Positions 19,991 through 29,727 of a stretch of DNA of 64,000 nucleotides are shown in pieces. The notes beneath the pieces are model-generated. The model did no database searches, was not told the origin of the DNA, and saw nothing but the letters and a program-made list of their open reading frames with translations. The translations under genes and the position numbers were made by a program. Position 1 is the stretch's first letter. Each line of letters starts with the position of its first letter. The stretch comes from Pseudomonas sp. Leaf58 (GTDB taxonomy: Bacteria; Pseudomonadota; Gammaproteobacteria; Pseudomonadales; Pseudomonadaceae): contig NZ_CP032677.1 in assembly GCF_003627215.1 (NCBI RefSeq), forward strand, positions 935,501 to 999,500, given 5' to 3'.

Positions 19991-20191
19991 ATGAGTCTGA
20001 AATGGGTTGATGTACTTGAAATCGCAATCCAGCTTGCAGAAAGCAAGCCGGAGGTCGATCCTCGTTATGTAAATTTCGTCGACCTGCACCGCTGGGTGTT
20101 GGCATTGCCAGCGTTCAGCGACGATCCGTCACGCGGCGGTGAGAAAGTGCTCGAGGCAATCCAGGCCGCCTGGATCGACGAAGCCGACTAA
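19991..20191 (+). CDS. iscX: IscX (YfhJ), modulator of cluster assembly
   Basis: The 66-residue acidic protein has the family pattern KWVDVLEIAIQLAE...DPRYVNFVDLHRWVLAL and ends in WIDEAD. IscX binds IscS and iron and tunes the assembly rate. It is the last gene of the isc operon, followed by a hairpin at 20222. Confidence 0.96.
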   Translation: MSLKWVDVLEIAIQLAESKPEVDPRYVNFVDLHRWVLALPAFSDDPSRGGEKVLEAIQAAWIDEAD

Positions 20192-20221
20192 GCGTCATCT
20201 GCAGGTTAGGCAATCCCCCAG

Positions 20222-20253
20222 AACCCGCGTATAATTCGCGGGTTTAATTTTTC
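20222..20253 (+). terminator. Isc operon terminator with a TATAAT in its loop
   Basis: AACCCGCG (20222-20229) pairs with CGCGGGTT (20237-20244), followed by TAATTTTTC. The loop TATAATT contains a perfect sigma70 -10 hexamer (20230-20235), 45 bases before ndk. A poor -35 (TTAGGC, 20206-20211) lies 18 bases upstream. The element may therefore both end the isc transcript and start the ndk transcript. Confidence 0.6.
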
Positions 20254-20279
20254 GTAACACTCATATTCTGGAGTTTTCC

Positions 20280-20705
20280 ATGGCTGTTCAACGTACTTTC
20301 TCGATCATCAAGCCTGACGCTGTTGCCAAAAACGTCATCGGCAAGATCACCACTCGCTTCGAAGAAGCTGGCCTGAAAATCGTTGCCTCGAAAATCAAGC
20401 AACTGTCCAAAGCCGAAGCCGAAGGCTTCTACGCTGAGCACAGCGAGCGCGGCTTCTTCGCCGACCTGGTTGCCTTCATGACTTCCGGCCCAGTCGTTGT
20501 TCAGGTTCTGGAAGGCGAAAACGCCATCGCTCTGAACCGTGAGCTGATGGGCGCTACCAACCCTAAAGAAGCTGCTGCCGGCACCATCCGCGCTGACTTC
20601 GCCGAGTCGATCGACGCCAACGCCGTTCACGGTTCGGACTCCGAAGCTGCTGCTGCTCGCGAAATCGCTTACTTCTTCGCTGCTACCGAGGTAACCACTC
20701 GCTAA
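20280..20705 (+). CDS. ndk: Nucleoside diphosphate kinase
   Basis: The 141-residue enzyme moves the gamma phosphate of ATP to NDPs through a phosphohistidine. The active-site His is in [16 protein letters not shown], and the start [21 protein letters not shown] is typical. The codon use is strongly biased, consistent with high expression. Confidence 0.98.
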   Translation: MAVQRTFSIIKPDAVAKNVIGKITTRFEEAGLKIVASKIKQLSKAEAEGFYAEHSERGFFADLVAFMTSGPVVVQVLEGENAIALNRELMGATNPKEAAAGTIRADFAESIDANAVHGSDSEAAAAREIAYFFAATEVTTR

Positions 20706-20733
20706 GCGAAAGCTTACGGGTGAGGGTGAATCC

Positions 20734-21879
20734 ATGACGACATCTACTGGCAAAATCAACCTGTTGGGTCTGACCCAGCCGGAAATGGAACAATTCTTCG
20801 ACTCAATCGGGGAGAAGCGCTTCCGTGCCGGCCAGGTGATGAAATGGATTCACCATTTTGGCGTCGATGATTTCGCCGCCATGACGAACGTCGGCAAGGT
20901 CTTGCGTGAAAAGCTCGAGGCTGTTGCCGAAATTCGCCCACCGGAAGTGGTCAGTGAAGACATTTCCGCCGACGGCACCCGCAAGTGGGTGATCCGCGTT
21001 GCCTCTGGCAGCTGCGTCGAGACCGTCTACATCCCCACCGACGATCGCGGCACCTTGTGCGTATCGTCGCAAGCCGGCTGTGCCCTGGACTGCAGCTTCT
21101 GCTCCACCGGCAAGCAAGGCTTCAACAGCAACCTCACCGCCGCTGAAGTGATCGGCCAGGTGTGGCTTGCCAACAAATCCTTCGGGACCGTTCCTGCCAA
21201 AGTCGACCGCGCTATTACCAACGTGGTCATGATGGGCATGGGCGAGCCTTTGCTGAACTTCGACAACGTCATCGCTGCCATGAAAATCATGATGGATGAC
21301 TTGGGCTATGGCATTTCCAAGCGTCGCGTCACCCTGTCCACGTCGGGCGTGGTGCCGATGATCGACGAACTGGCCAAGCACATCGACGTGTCGCTGGCCC
21401 TGTCGCTGCACGCACCGAACGACGAACTGCGCAACAAGCTGGTACCGATCAACAAGAAGTATCCGCTGAAAATGCTGCTGGAATCGTGCATGGGCTATAT
21501 GTCCACGCTGGGTGGCAAGCGCGTGCTCACCGTCGAGTACACCCTGCTCAAGGACGTCAATGACCAGCCTGAGCATGCCGCGCAGATGATCGAACTGCTG
21601 CGTGACGTACCGTGCAAGATCAACCTGATCCCGTTCAACCCGTTCCCGCATTCCGGCTACGAGCGGCCAAGCAATAACGCCATTCGCCGCTTCCAGGACC
21701 TGTTGCACCACGGTGGCTTCAACGTCACTACCCGCACCACCCGTGGCGACGACATCGACGCCGCCTGTGGCCAGCTGGTCGGCCAGGTCAACGACCGCAC
21801 CCGCCGCAGCGAACGCTACATTGCCGTGCGCCAGCTTTCCGCAGACGTTGAGCTGCAAGACAGCACCGCTAGCCACTGA
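20734..21879 (+). CDS. rlmN: Dual-specificity rRNA/tRNA methyltransferase RlmN
   Basis: RlmN is a radical SAM enzyme that methylates C2 of A2503 in 23S rRNA and A37 in some tRNAs. The 381-residue protein has the CxxxCxxC cluster site ([16 protein letters not shown]), GMGEPLLN, and conserved cysteines near the C-terminus ([10 protein letters not shown]) and at about residue 120. It starts a run of closely spaced genes to bamB. Confidence 0.97.
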   Translation: MTTSTGKINLLGLTQPEMEQFFDSIGEKRFRAGQVMKWIHHFGVDDFAAMTNVGKVLREKLEAVAEIRPPEVVSEDISADGTRKWVIRVASGSCVETVYIPTDDRGTLCVSSQAGCALDCSFCSTGKQGFNSNLTAAEVIGQVWLANKSFGTVPAKVDRAITNVVMMGMGEPLLNFDNVIAAMKIMMDDLGYGISKRRVTLSTSGVVPMIDELAKHIDVSLALSLHAPNDELRNKLVPINKKYPLKMLLESCMGYMSTLGGKRVLTVEYTLLKDVNDQPEHAAQMIELLRDVPCKINLIPFNPFPHSGYERPSNNAIRRFQDLLHHGGFNVTTRTTRGDDIDAACGQLVGQVNDRTRRSERYIAVRQLSADVELQDSTASH

Positions 21880-21893
21880 CCGGGACTTTGCCC

Positions 21894-22655
21894 ATGAGCC
21901 TGCGCGCCGCGCTATCGATCCTTGCGCTTTCGCTGCTGGCTGGCTGCGTGTCGGGCGGCGCAGGCGACCCTCTGGCCAGCCGACAGGGCAGGGTAGAGGC
22001 GGGTCGGGCCTACGTGCAGCTTGGGCTGGGTTATTTGCAACAGGGTTTGACCGAGCAGGCCAAGGCGCCGCTGGGCAAAGCCCTGGCCCTGGACAGCCGT
22101 GATGCCGATGCGCACGCCGCCCTTGCGCTGGTGTTCCAGGCCGAAGGCGAACCGGCGCTGGCCGAAAGCCACTTCGGCAAGGCGCTGCAGGCACGCACGG
22201 GCGACACGCGAATTCGCAACAATTACGGCAGTTTCCTTTATGCTCAAGGGCGATTTGCCGAGGCCGAGCAGATGTTTCGCCTAGCCAGCGGCGATACCCT
22301 GTATCCTGAGCGTTCACGTGTGTACGAGAACCTGGGCCTGACCGCGTTGAAACTTGAGCGCCGCGACCAGGCGCACACGTATCTGCTAAAAGCTTTGCAA
22401 CTCAACCAACGGCAACCGAGAGCGTTGCTGGAAATGGCTGAGTTGGCCTACGAAAACAGGCATTATGTGCCAGCCCGGGACTACTACGATCGTTTCAGCC
22501 AGTTGAGCGACCACGATGCCCGTAGCCTGCTGCTGGGCAGCCGCCTTGCTCGAGTATTCGACGAGCAGGGCACACTGGCCGAGCTGGGCCAGCAATTACA
22601 ACGACTTTATCCCGGTACGCCGGAATATCAGCAATACCTGTCGGAGCAACGATGA
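21894..22655 (+). CDS. pilF: Type IV pilus biogenesis lipoprotein PilF (PilW)
   Basis: The 253-residue protein has a lipobox (LALSLLAGCVSG) and about six TPR repeats from residue 40 on. PilF pilots the secretin PilQ to the outer membrane. The ATG at 21894 was preferred to an in-frame TTG two codons earlier. Its end overlaps the rodZ start (ATGA). The position between rlmN and rodZ is conserved in pseudomonads. Confidence 0.94.
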   Translation: MSLRAALSILALSLLAGCVSGGAGDPLASRQGRVEAGRAYVQLGLGYLQQGLTEQAKAPLGKALALDSRDADAHAALALVFQAEGEPALAESHFGKALQARTGDTRIRNNYGSFLYAQGRFAEAEQMFRLASGDTLYPERSRVYENLGLTALKLERRDQAHTYLLKALQLNQRQPRALLEMAELAYENRHYVPARDYYDRFSQLSDHDARSLLLGSRLARVFDEQGTLAELGQQLQRLYPGTPEYQQYLSEQR

Positions 22656-23686
22656 ACGCCGCGCATCCCGAAGTAGCAGTAGCGCCTGGCCAGAACCCCG
22701 GTGAGCTTTTGCGCCAGGCCCGTGAGAAACGGGACTGGTCACAAGCCGAGGTGGCCCGCAAGCTCAACCTCACTGTCAGTTCGTTGAACCACGTGGAAAC
22801 CGGCGCCTTCGACAAGCTGCCCGGGCATACCTTTGCCCGTGGCTACATCCGCGCCTATGCCAAGCTGATGGAGCTGGACCAAGCCGCCTTGGTAGAGGCC
22901 TTCGACCGCTACACTGGCACCCATGCCAAAGGCAGCGACGTGCACTCGCTGGGCCGCATCGAAGAGCCGGTTCGCTTGTCGCACAACATCCTGCGCGGCG
23001 TCAGCCTGCTGCTGCTGGTGGCAGTGGTCGGCGGCGGCTTCGTCTGGTGGCAAGACCAAGGCAGCCTGCGTGGCAAGGACCTGGCCAAGATCGCCCTGGA
23101 ACACGTCGAAGTCGAAAGCGCCGACGGCACCACTCAAATTCACCCGCTCGATGAGCCTGAAGACCAAGCCGTTTCCGCAGGCCAGCAGCCCGAAAGCGCG
23201 CCGCTGCCGCTGGAGCAGGCGGCACCCGAGCAGCCTGCCACCGAACCGGCAGTAGCCAGCCCGGCACCCGTCGCCGGCGCAGCGCCAGCCCCGGCAACCG
23301 CCCAGCAGGCGCCTGCACAGCCAGCCGCCAGCGCGCCTGCCGTTGTGCCTGCCCCGGTAGCACCGGCTGCGCCGGCGCTGGCCGCTGCGGCCCCCGTTGC
23401 ACCTGCACCTGCACCTGCACCCGCACCCGCCGCGGTGCCGGCGGGCAGCGCCAAAGTTGCCATCCAGTTCACCGCCGATTGCTGGACCCAGGTGAGTGAC
23501 GGCAACGGCAAAGTGTTGTTCAGCGCCGTCAAGCGCAAGGGGGACAACCTCGAGCTGACCGGCAAACCGCCGTTCTCGGTACGCCTGGGCTTTGCCCGTG
23601 GTGCACAGATCAGCTACAACGGCCAAGCCGTCGATGTTGCCCCGTTCACAAGTGGCGAGACCGCTCGCCTGAAGTTGGGACAGTAA
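22652..23686 (+). CDS. rodZ: Cell-shape protein RodZ
   Basis: The 344-residue protein has an N-terminal HTH_25 domain (residues 15-85, LLRQAREKRDWSQAEVARKL), one membrane segment (about 112-133, GVSLLLLVAVVGGGFVWWQD), a long Ala/Pro linker (about 180-262) and a C-terminal DUF4115 beta domain. RodZ links MreB filaments to the membrane elongation machinery. The linker includes a hexanucleotide run near 23400-23430 coding for Ala-Pro. The start overlaps pilF. Confidence 0.94.
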   Translation: MNAAHPEVAVAPGQNPGELLRQAREKRDWSQAEVARKLNLTVSSLNHVETGAFDKLPGHTFARGYIRAYAKLMELDQAALVEAFDRYTGTHAKGSDVHSLGRIEEPVRLSHNILRGVSLLLLVAVVGGGFVWWQDQGSLRGKDLAKIALEHVEVESADGTTQIHPLDEPEDQAVSAGQQPESAPLPLEQAAPEQPATEPAVASPAPVAGAAPAPATAQQAPAQPAASAPAVVPAPVAPAAPALAAAAPVAPAPAPAPAPAAVPAGSAKVAIQFTADCWTQVSDGNGKVLFSAVKRKGDNLELTGKPPFSVRLGFARGAQISYNGQAVDVAPFTSGETARLKLGQ

Positions 23687-23689
23687 GCC

Positions 23690-24799
23690 ATGCACGGTGA
23701 ATCTCCGATCAAACGTCGCGAATCCCGCAAAATCTGGGTTGGCAATGTGCCGGTGGGTGGTGATGCCCCCATCGCGGTGCAGAGCATGACCAATACCGAC
23801 ACCAACGATGTGGCGGCTACCGTGGCGCAAATCCAGCGCCTGGTCGATGCCGGCGTGGACATCGTGCGGGTATCGGTGCCAGACATGGACGCCGCCGAAG
23901 CTTTCGGCAAGATCAAGCAACGGGTCAGTGTGCCGCTGGTCGCCGACATCCACTTCGACTACAAAATCGCCCTGCGCGTAGCCGAACTCGGCGTCGACTG
24001 CCTGCGTATCAACCCGGGCAATATCGGCCGTGAAGACCGTGTGCGTGCCGTGGTCGATGCCGCCCGTGACCGTGGCATCCCGATCCGTATCGGCGTCAAC
24101 GCCGGCTCCCTGGAAAAAGACCTGCAGAAGAAGTACGGCGAGCCGACCCCAGCCGCGCTGGTAGAGTCGGCCCTGCGCCACGTCGAGCACCTCGATCGCC
24201 TGGACTTCCAGGACTTCAAAGTCAGCGTCAAGGCCTCTGACGTGTTCATGGCCGTCGAAGCCTACCGCCTGCTGGCCAAGCAGATCGTGCAGCCGCTGCA
24301 TCTAGGCATCACCGAAGCCGGTGGCCTGCGTTCGGGGACGGTGAAATCCGCTGTCGGCCTCGGTATGCTGCTGGCCGAAGGCATTGGCGATACCATCCGT
24401 ATCTCGCTGGCGGCCGACCCGGTCGAAGAAGTGAAGGTCGGCTACGACATCCTCAAGTCGCTGCACCTGCGCTCGCGTGGCATCAACTTCATCGCCTGCC
24501 CAAGCTGCTCGCGGCAGAACTTCGATGTGGTCAAGACCATGAACGAGCTGGAAGGGCGCTTGGAGGACCTGCTGGTGCCGCTGGACGTGGCGGTAATCGG
24601 TTGTGTGGTCAACGGCCCGGGCGAAGCCAAGGAAGCCCATGTTGGGTTGACCGGCGGTACGCCCAACCTGATCTACATCGACGGCAAGCCTGCGCAAAAA
24701 CTGACCAATGACAACCTGGTCGATGAGCTGGAAAAACTCATCCGCCAGAAAGCGGCCGAAAAGGCCGAAGCCGACGCGGCGCTGATCGCCCGTGGCTGA
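23690..24799 (+). CDS. ispG: 4-hydroxy-3-methylbut-2-enyl diphosphate synthase IspG
   Basis: IspG is the penultimate enzyme of the MEP isoprenoid pathway and needs a [4Fe-4S] cluster. The 369-residue protein has cluster cysteines in [17 protein letters not shown] and [15 protein letters not shown]. Start [18 protein letters not shown]. It lies four bases after rodZ. Confidence 0.97.
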   Translation: MHGESPIKRRESRKIWVGNVPVGGDAPIAVQSMTNTDTNDVAATVAQIQRLVDAGVDIVRVSVPDMDAAEAFGKIKQRVSVPLVADIHFDYKIALRVAELGVDCLRINPGNIGREDRVRAVVDAARDRGIPIRIGVNAGSLEKDLQKKYGEPTPAALVESALRHVEHLDRLDFQDFKVSVKASDVFMAVEAYRLLAKQIVQPLHLGITEAGGLRSGTVKSAVGLGMLLAEGIGDTIRISLAADPVEEVKVGYDILKSLHLRSRGINFIACPSCSRQNFDVVKTMNELEGRLEDLLVPLDVAVIGCVVNGPGEAKEAHVGLTGGTPNLIYIDGKPAQKLTNDNLVDELEKLIRQKAAEKAEADAALIARG

Positions 24800-24824
24800 C
24801 ACACAGAATTCGTAAGGATTATTC

Positions 24825-26114
24825 GTGAGCAAATCGCTGCAAGCCATCCGTGGCATGAACGACATCCTGCCTGAACAGTCGCCGCTGTGGCGCTACTTCG
24901 AAGGCACTGTGGCCGGCCTGCTGGACACCTACGGGTACAGCCAGATCCGCACGCCCATCGTCGAGTTCACCGAGCTGTTCAAGCGCTCTATCGGTGAAGT
25001 GACCGACATCGTCGAAAAAGAGATGTACACCTTCGAGGACCGCAACGGCGATTCGCTGACCCTGCGCCCCGAAGGCACTGCCGCCTGCGTGCGTGCCGTG
25101 CTCGAGCATGGCATCACCGGCAACGGCCAGGTGCAGAAGCTGTGGTACATCGGCCAGATGTTCCGCCACGAGCGCCCACAGAAGGGCCGCTACCGCCAGT
25201 TCCACCAGATTGGCGTCGAAGTGTTCAACCTGGACGGCCCGGACATCGACGCTGAGCTGATCATGCTGACCTGGCGCCTGTGGGGCCTGCTGGGCATTCA
25301 GGACGCAGTCAAGCTCGAGCTCAATAGCCTGGGCACCAGCGAAGCCCGCGCGCGCTACCGTGATGCGTTGGTCGAGTTTCTGTCGGCACGCCTGGAGCAG
25401 TTGGACGAAGACAGCCAGCGCCGCTTGAAGAGCAACCCGCTGCGCATCCTCGACAGCAAGGACCAGAATACCCAGGCGGTATTGATTGGCGCGCCGAAGT
25501 TGGAAGACTACCTGGACGAAGAATCGCGCGTACACTTCGAGGGCCTCAAGGCCCGCCTGGACGCCGCCGGCATTCCGTTCGTGATCAACACCAAGCTGGT
25601 GCGCGGCCTCGACTACTACAGCAAGACCGTGTTCGAGTGGGTGACCGACAAGCTCGGCGCCCAGGGCACCGTGTGCGCAGGTGGCCGCTACGATGGCCTG
25701 GTCGAGCAGATGGGCGGCAAGCCGACCACCGGCGTGGGTTTCGCCATGGGCATCGAGCGCCTGATTCTGCTGCTGGAAACCCTGGGCAAGGTGCCCGAGT
25801 CCATCAGCCGCCAGATCGACGTCTACCTGTGTGCCTTTGGCGAGCAGGCAGAAATCGCTGGCCTGCGCCTTTCCGAAGGCCTGCGTGATCGCCTACCGGG
25901 CTTGCGCCTGGCGGTCAACGCCGGTGGCGGCAGCTTCAAGAGCCAGTTCAAGAAAGCCGACAAGAGCGGCGCGCTGTTCGCCCTGATCCTCGGTGACGAC
26001 GAGCTGGCCAAGCAAGAGATCGGCGTCAAGCCCCTGCGTGGCCAGGGCGAACAACAGAACATTGCCTGGGATGCTCTGGCTGAGCACCTGGAAACCGCGA
26101 TCGCCCAGGCGTAA
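24825..26114 (+). CDS. hisS: Histidyl-tRNA synthetase
   Basis: The 429-residue class II synthetase shows motif 1 (near [18 protein letters not shown]), motif 2 ([12 protein letters not shown] with [16 protein letters not shown]), the His-specific [13 protein letters not shown] and motif 3 ([11 protein letters not shown]). The C-terminal anticodon domain includes [13 protein letters not shown]. The start is GTG with AAGGAT upstream. Confidence 0.97.
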   Translation: MSKSLQAIRGMNDILPEQSPLWRYFEGTVAGLLDTYGYSQIRTPIVEFTELFKRSIGEVTDIVEKEMYTFEDRNGDSLTLRPEGTAACVRAVLEHGITGNGQVQKLWYIGQMFRHERPQKGRYRQFHQIGVEVFNLDGPDIDAELIMLTWRLWGLLGIQDAVKLELNSLGTSEARARYRDALVEFLSARLEQLDEDSQRRLKSNPLRILDSKDQNTQAVLIGAPKLEDYLDEESRVHFEGLKARLDAAGIPFVINTKLVRGLDYYSKTVFEWVTDKLGAQGTVCAGGRYDGLVEQMGGKPTTGVGFAMGIERLILLLETLGKVPESISRQIDVYLCAFGEQAEIAGLRLSEGLRDRLPGLRLAVNAGGGSFKSQFKKADKSGALFALILGDDELAKQEIGVKPLRGQGEQQNIAWDALAEHLETAIAQA

Positions 26115-26153
26115 CGCGGTTCAACAAGCGAATAGGCGAAAAGGAGTATTGGG

Positions 26154-26792
26154 GTGTCGAGTACCGATGATGATCTGGTAGGGGTCAAGGACTGGTGGAA
26201 CCGCAACGGCAAGCCGCTGCTGACCGGTGCCCTGCTGGCTGGCGTGGTGGTGTTGGGCTGGAATACCTGGCACAAATACCAGAACAATCAGTCGCAAGGT
26301 GCCTCGCAGCTGTATCAGGCCTTGCTGGAAACCAGCCTGACGCCGACCGGCCAACCGGATGCGACCAAGGTCGCGGAACTGGCCGGCAAGCTCAAGAGCG
26401 AGTTCGGCGGTACCGCCTATGCCCAGTACGGCAGCCTGTTCGTGGCCAAGGTCGCGGTCGAGAGCGGCAAGCTCGACGACGCTGCTGCCGAGCTGAAGAG
26501 CGTGCTGGACAAGCCGGCCGACGTCACCCTGGGTGAAATTTCGCGCCAGCGCCTGGCACGTGTGCTGGCCGCCCAGAACAAGGCCGAGGACGCCCTCAAA
26601 CTGCTCGACGGCGACGCCGAAAAAGCCTTCCTGGCCAGCCGTGAAGAATTGAAGGGTGACCTGCTGGTGCAGTTGGGTCGCGCCGACGACGCGCACAGCG
26701 CTTACGAGAAAGCCAAGGCTGCGTTGTCCGATGAGGCGGCGGTCGGTGGCCTGCAATTGAAGCTGGATGACCTGGCCAAAGGGGACGCGTAA
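26154..26792 (+). CDS. yfgM: YfgM-type ancillary SecYEG translocon protein
   Basis: The 212-residue protein has a short cytoplasmic start, one membrane segment (GKPLLTGALLAGVVVLGWNTW) and a periplasmic TPR region (about residues 50-210). YfgM works with PpiD at the Sec translocon to hand over secreted proteins. The start is GTG with AGGAG upstream. The stop is immediately followed by the bamB start. Confidence 0.92.
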   Translation: MSSTDDDLVGVKDWWNRNGKPLLTGALLAGVVVLGWNTWHKYQNNQSQGASQLYQALLETSLTPTGQPDATKVAELAGKLKSEFGGTAYAQYGSLFVAKVAVESGKLDDAAAELKSVLDKPADVTLGEISRQRLARVLAAQNKAEDALKLLDGDAEKAFLASREELKGDLLVQLGRADDAHSAYEKAKAALSDEAAVGGLQLKLDDLAKGDA

Positions 26793-27935
26793 GTGATCGG
26801 TTGGAAACATGCAGCAGTGCTGACCCTGGCCGTACTGGCCGCAGGTTGCAGCAGCAACAGCAAGAAGGAACTGCCCCCGGCCGAGCTGACCAAGTTCACC
26901 GAGGAAGTGGTGCTGAAAAAGCAGTGGAGCCGTTCGATCGGTGACGGCCAGGGTGAAACTTACAACACCCTGGTACCGGCCATCGAAAACGACCGTATCT
27001 ACGCGTCTGACGTCAACGGTGAAGTTTTCGCCCTCGACCGCATCAGCGGCGACGTGGTGTGGAAGCAGGACCTCGAGCTGCCGGTATCCGGCGCTGTCGG
27101 CGTTGGCTATGGCCTGGTCATGCTTGGCACCCTGAAGGGTGAAGTCATTGCCCTGGACTCCAGCACCGGTGAGGAGCGCTGGCGCTCCCGCGTGACCAGC
27201 GAAGTGCTGGCCCCGCCTGCCAACAACGGTGATGTGGTGGTGGTGCAGACCCAGGACGACCGCCTGATCGGCCTGGATGCCGCCACTGGCGACCGCCGCT
27301 GGATCTACGAAAATACCCCGGCCGTGCTGACCCTGCGTGGCACCGGTGCGCCGATCGCTACTAACCGCCTGGCGGTTGCTGGCCTGTCCACCGGCAAGGT
27401 GGTGGCGGTGGACATCAACAACGGCGTGCCGGTGTGGGAAAGCCGCGTGGCGATTCCGCAGGGTCGTTCCGAGCTGGACCGTGTCGTCGACATTGACGGC
27501 GGTATGCTGCTGTCTGGTGGTACCCTGTACGTCAGCACCTACCAGGGCCGCGTTGCGGGCCTGGACCTGGAAAGCGGCCGTGTGCTGTGGCAGCGCGATG
27601 CCTCCAGCTATGTGGGTGTCGCTCAGGGCTTCGGTAACGTCTACGTCAGCGAAGCTTCGGGGACTGTAGAAAGCGTCGACGAGCGCTCGTCCAGCGCGCT
27701 GTGGACCAACGACAGCATGGCCCGCCGCCAGTTGTCGGCACCTGAAGTGTTCTCCAGCTACGTGGCGGTGGGTGACTTCGAGGGTTACCTGCACCTGCTG
27801 AGCCAGGTCGATGGCCGCTTCGTCGGCCGTGAGCGAATCGACAGTGATGGCCTGCGTGCCCGCCCACTTGTGGTCGGCGACACCATCTACGTCTTTGGCA
27901 ACAGCGGCAAGCTCGAGGCACTGACCATCCGCTGA
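26793..27935 (+). CDS. bamB: Outer membrane assembly lipoprotein BamB
   Basis: The 380-residue lipoprotein (lipobox LAVLAAGCSSN) has an eight-bladed PQQ-type beta-propeller with repeated blades such as VFALDRISGDVVWKQDLE and VIALDSSTGEERWRSRV. BamB helps the BamA complex insert outer membrane proteins. The start is GTG, directly after the yfgM stop. Confidence 0.95.
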   Translation: MIGWKHAAVLTLAVLAAGCSSNSKKELPPAELTKFTEEVVLKKQWSRSIGDGQGETYNTLVPAIENDRIYASDVNGEVFALDRISGDVVWKQDLELPVSGAVGVGYGLVMLGTLKGEVIALDSSTGEERWRSRVTSEVLAPPANNGDVVVVQTQDDRLIGLDAATGDRRWIYENTPAVLTLRGTGAPIATNRLAVAGLSTGKVVAVDINNGVPVWESRVAIPQGRSELDRVVDIDGGMLLSGGTLYVSTYQGRVAGLDLESGRVLWQRDASSYVGVAQGFGNVYVSEASGTVESVDERSSSALWTNDSMARRQLSAPEVFSSYVAVGDFEGYLHLLSQVDGRFVGRERIDSDGLRARPLVVGDTIYVFGNSGKLEALTIR

Positions 27936-27996
27936 AGCTATGCTTGAAGCCTTGGCGGGTTTCAAGCCGCGGCGTAGGACACGCCGCCCGAACTCC

Positions 27997-28030
27997 GGCC
28001 GCTGCCTTGCAGCGGCCTTTGCATTTTCAA
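27997..28030 (+). terminator. Terminator between bamB and der
   Basis: GGCCGCTGC (27997-28005) pairs with GCAGCGGCC (28009-28017) around CTT, followed by TTTGCATTTT. It lies 61 bases after bamB and just before the der ribosome site, so some read-through to der is likely. Confidence 0.75.
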
Positions 28031-28052
28031 GAATTCAAGAGTGGAGAGCCGA

Positions 28053-29516
28053 ATGGTTCCCGTAATCGCCTTGGTGGGCCGCCCGAACGTCGGCAAATCC
28101 ACCATGTTCAACCGCTTGACCAAAACCCGCGATGCCATCGTCGGTGACCTGTCGGGCCTGACCCGTGACCGCCAGTACGGTGATGCCAGCTGGCAGGGTC
28201 GCTCCTTCATCCTGATCGACACCGGTGGTATCACCGGCGACGAAGTGGGCATGGACGAGAAAATGGCCGAGCAGTCGCTCATGGCCATCGAAGAAGCCGA
28301 CTATGTGCTGTTCCTGGTCGATGCCCGTGCCGGCATGACCGCGGCCGACCAGATGATTGCCGACCACCTGCGCAAGCGCAACAAATCGGCCATCCTGGTA
28401 GCCAACAAGATCGACAACATCGACCCGGACATCGCCCGCGCCGAGTTCTCGCCGTTGGGCATGGGTAACGCGATTCCGGTAGCCGGCTCGCAGGGCCGTG
28501 GTATCAACGCCTTGATGGAATCGCTGCTCGGCCATATACCGCGTGACGCCGACGAAGAAGCGCTCGAGCAGGACGTCGCCGAAGGCGAAGAAGCTGTTCG
28601 CATTCCAGGCCCGAGCGAGAAAGATGGTATCAAAATTGCCATCATCGGCCGCCCGAACGTGGGCAAGTCGACCCTGGTCAACCGCATGCTCGGCGAAGAG
28701 CGCGTGGTGGTGTACGACGAGCCGGGTACCACCCGCGACAGTATCTACATCCCGTTCGAGCGTGATGGCGACAAGTACACCTTCATCGACACCGCCGGGG
28801 TGCGCAAGCGCGGCAAGATCCACGAGGAAGTCGAGAAGTTCTCGGTGGTCAAGACGCTGCAGGCGATCAAGGACGCCAACGTCGTCATCTTCGTAATGGA
28901 CGCCCGTGAAGGGGTGGTCGACCATGACCTGAACCTGCTGGGCTTCGCCCTCGAGGCCGGCCGCGCCATCGTCATCGCCCTGAACAAGTGGGATGGCATG
29001 GAGCCGGGTGAGCGCGCTTACGTGAAGACCGAGCTGGAGCGCCGGCTGTTCTTCGTCGACTTCGCCGACATCCACTTCATCTCCGCCTTGCACGGCACCG
29101 GCGTGGGCAACCTGTACAAGTCGGTGCAGGCCGCGTTCACCTCTGCTGTGACCCGCTGGCCAACCAGCCGCCTGACGCAGATCCTCGAAGATGCTGTCAG
29201 CGAGCACCAGCCACCGCTGGTTAACGGCCGCCGCATCAAGCTGCGTTACGCCCACCTCGGTGGTGCCAACCCGCCGCTGATCGTGATCCACGGCAACCAG
29301 ACCGAGAGCATTCCCAAGTCGTACTCGCGCTACCTGGAAAACACCTACCGCCGTGTGCTGAAGCTGGTTGGTACGCCGATCCGCATCGAGTACAAGGGCG
29401 GTGAGAACCCGTACGAGGGCAAGAAGAACACCCTCACCGACCGCCAGGTCAACAAGAAACGCCGCTTGATGTCGCACCACAAGAAGGCCGAGAAGAAGCG
29501 CCGCGACAAGCGCTGA
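28053..29516 (+). CDS. der: Ribosome assembly GTPase Der (EngA)
   Basis: The 487-residue GTPase has two G domains in tandem. The first P-loop is [14 protein letters not shown] near residue 8 and the second [14 protein letters not shown] near residue 200, each with its own NKxD ([16 protein letters not shown]). A C-terminal KH-like domain follows. Der acts in 50S ribosome assembly. The ATG at 28053 begins the conserved [12 protein letters not shown]. Confidence 0.97.
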   Translation: MVPVIALVGRPNVGKSTMFNRLTKTRDAIVGDLSGLTRDRQYGDASWQGRSFILIDTGGITGDEVGMDEKMAEQSLMAIEEADYVLFLVDARAGMTAADQMIADHLRKRNKSAILVANKIDNIDPDIARAEFSPLGMGNAIPVAGSQGRGINALMESLLGHIPRDADEEALEQDVAEGEEAVRIPGPSEKDGIKIAIIGRPNVGKSTLVNRMLGEERVVVYDEPGTTRDSIYIPFERDGDKYTFIDTAGVRKRGKIHEEVEKFSVVKTLQAIKDANVVIFVMDAREGVVDHDLNLLGFALEAGRAIVIALNKWDGMEPGERAYVKTELERRLFFVDFADIHFISALHGTGVGNLYKSVQAAFTSAVTRWPTSRLTQILEDAVSEHQPPLVNGRRIKLRYAHLGGANPPLIVIHGNQTESIPKSYSRYLENTYRRVLKLVGTPIRIEYKGGENPYEGKKNTLTDRQVNKKRRLMSHHKKAEKKRRDKR

Positions 29517-29528
29517 TTCCGCGTCAGC

Positions 29529-29620
29529 TTCTTCGCGGGTGAACCCGCTCCCACAGGTACTGCACAGTATTTGAAATCTGTGAGGTCCCTGTGGGCGCGG
29601 GTGAACCCGCGAAGAGCCCC
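29529..29620. repeat. REP pair, inverted
   Basis: CTTCGCGGGTGAACCCGCTC (29531-29550) and GCGGGTGAACCCGCGAAG (29597-29614) form two REP units in inverted order around a ~40-base spacer, between der and the aminotransferase gene. Confidence 0.85.
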
Positions 29621-29727
29621 TTTGACCCAGCGCAATACCCCCATCGTTTCAACCTTTTTCCTGACCGCTCGATCCGCTATGCTCGGACTCTACCCCGTGC
29701 CGGATACACCCCAGGAAAGAGGGCTTC

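Noticed and set aside
26121..27965. 614-codon open frame opposite yfgM and bamB
   Set aside because: It covers two real genes with clear domains on the plus strand and has none itself.
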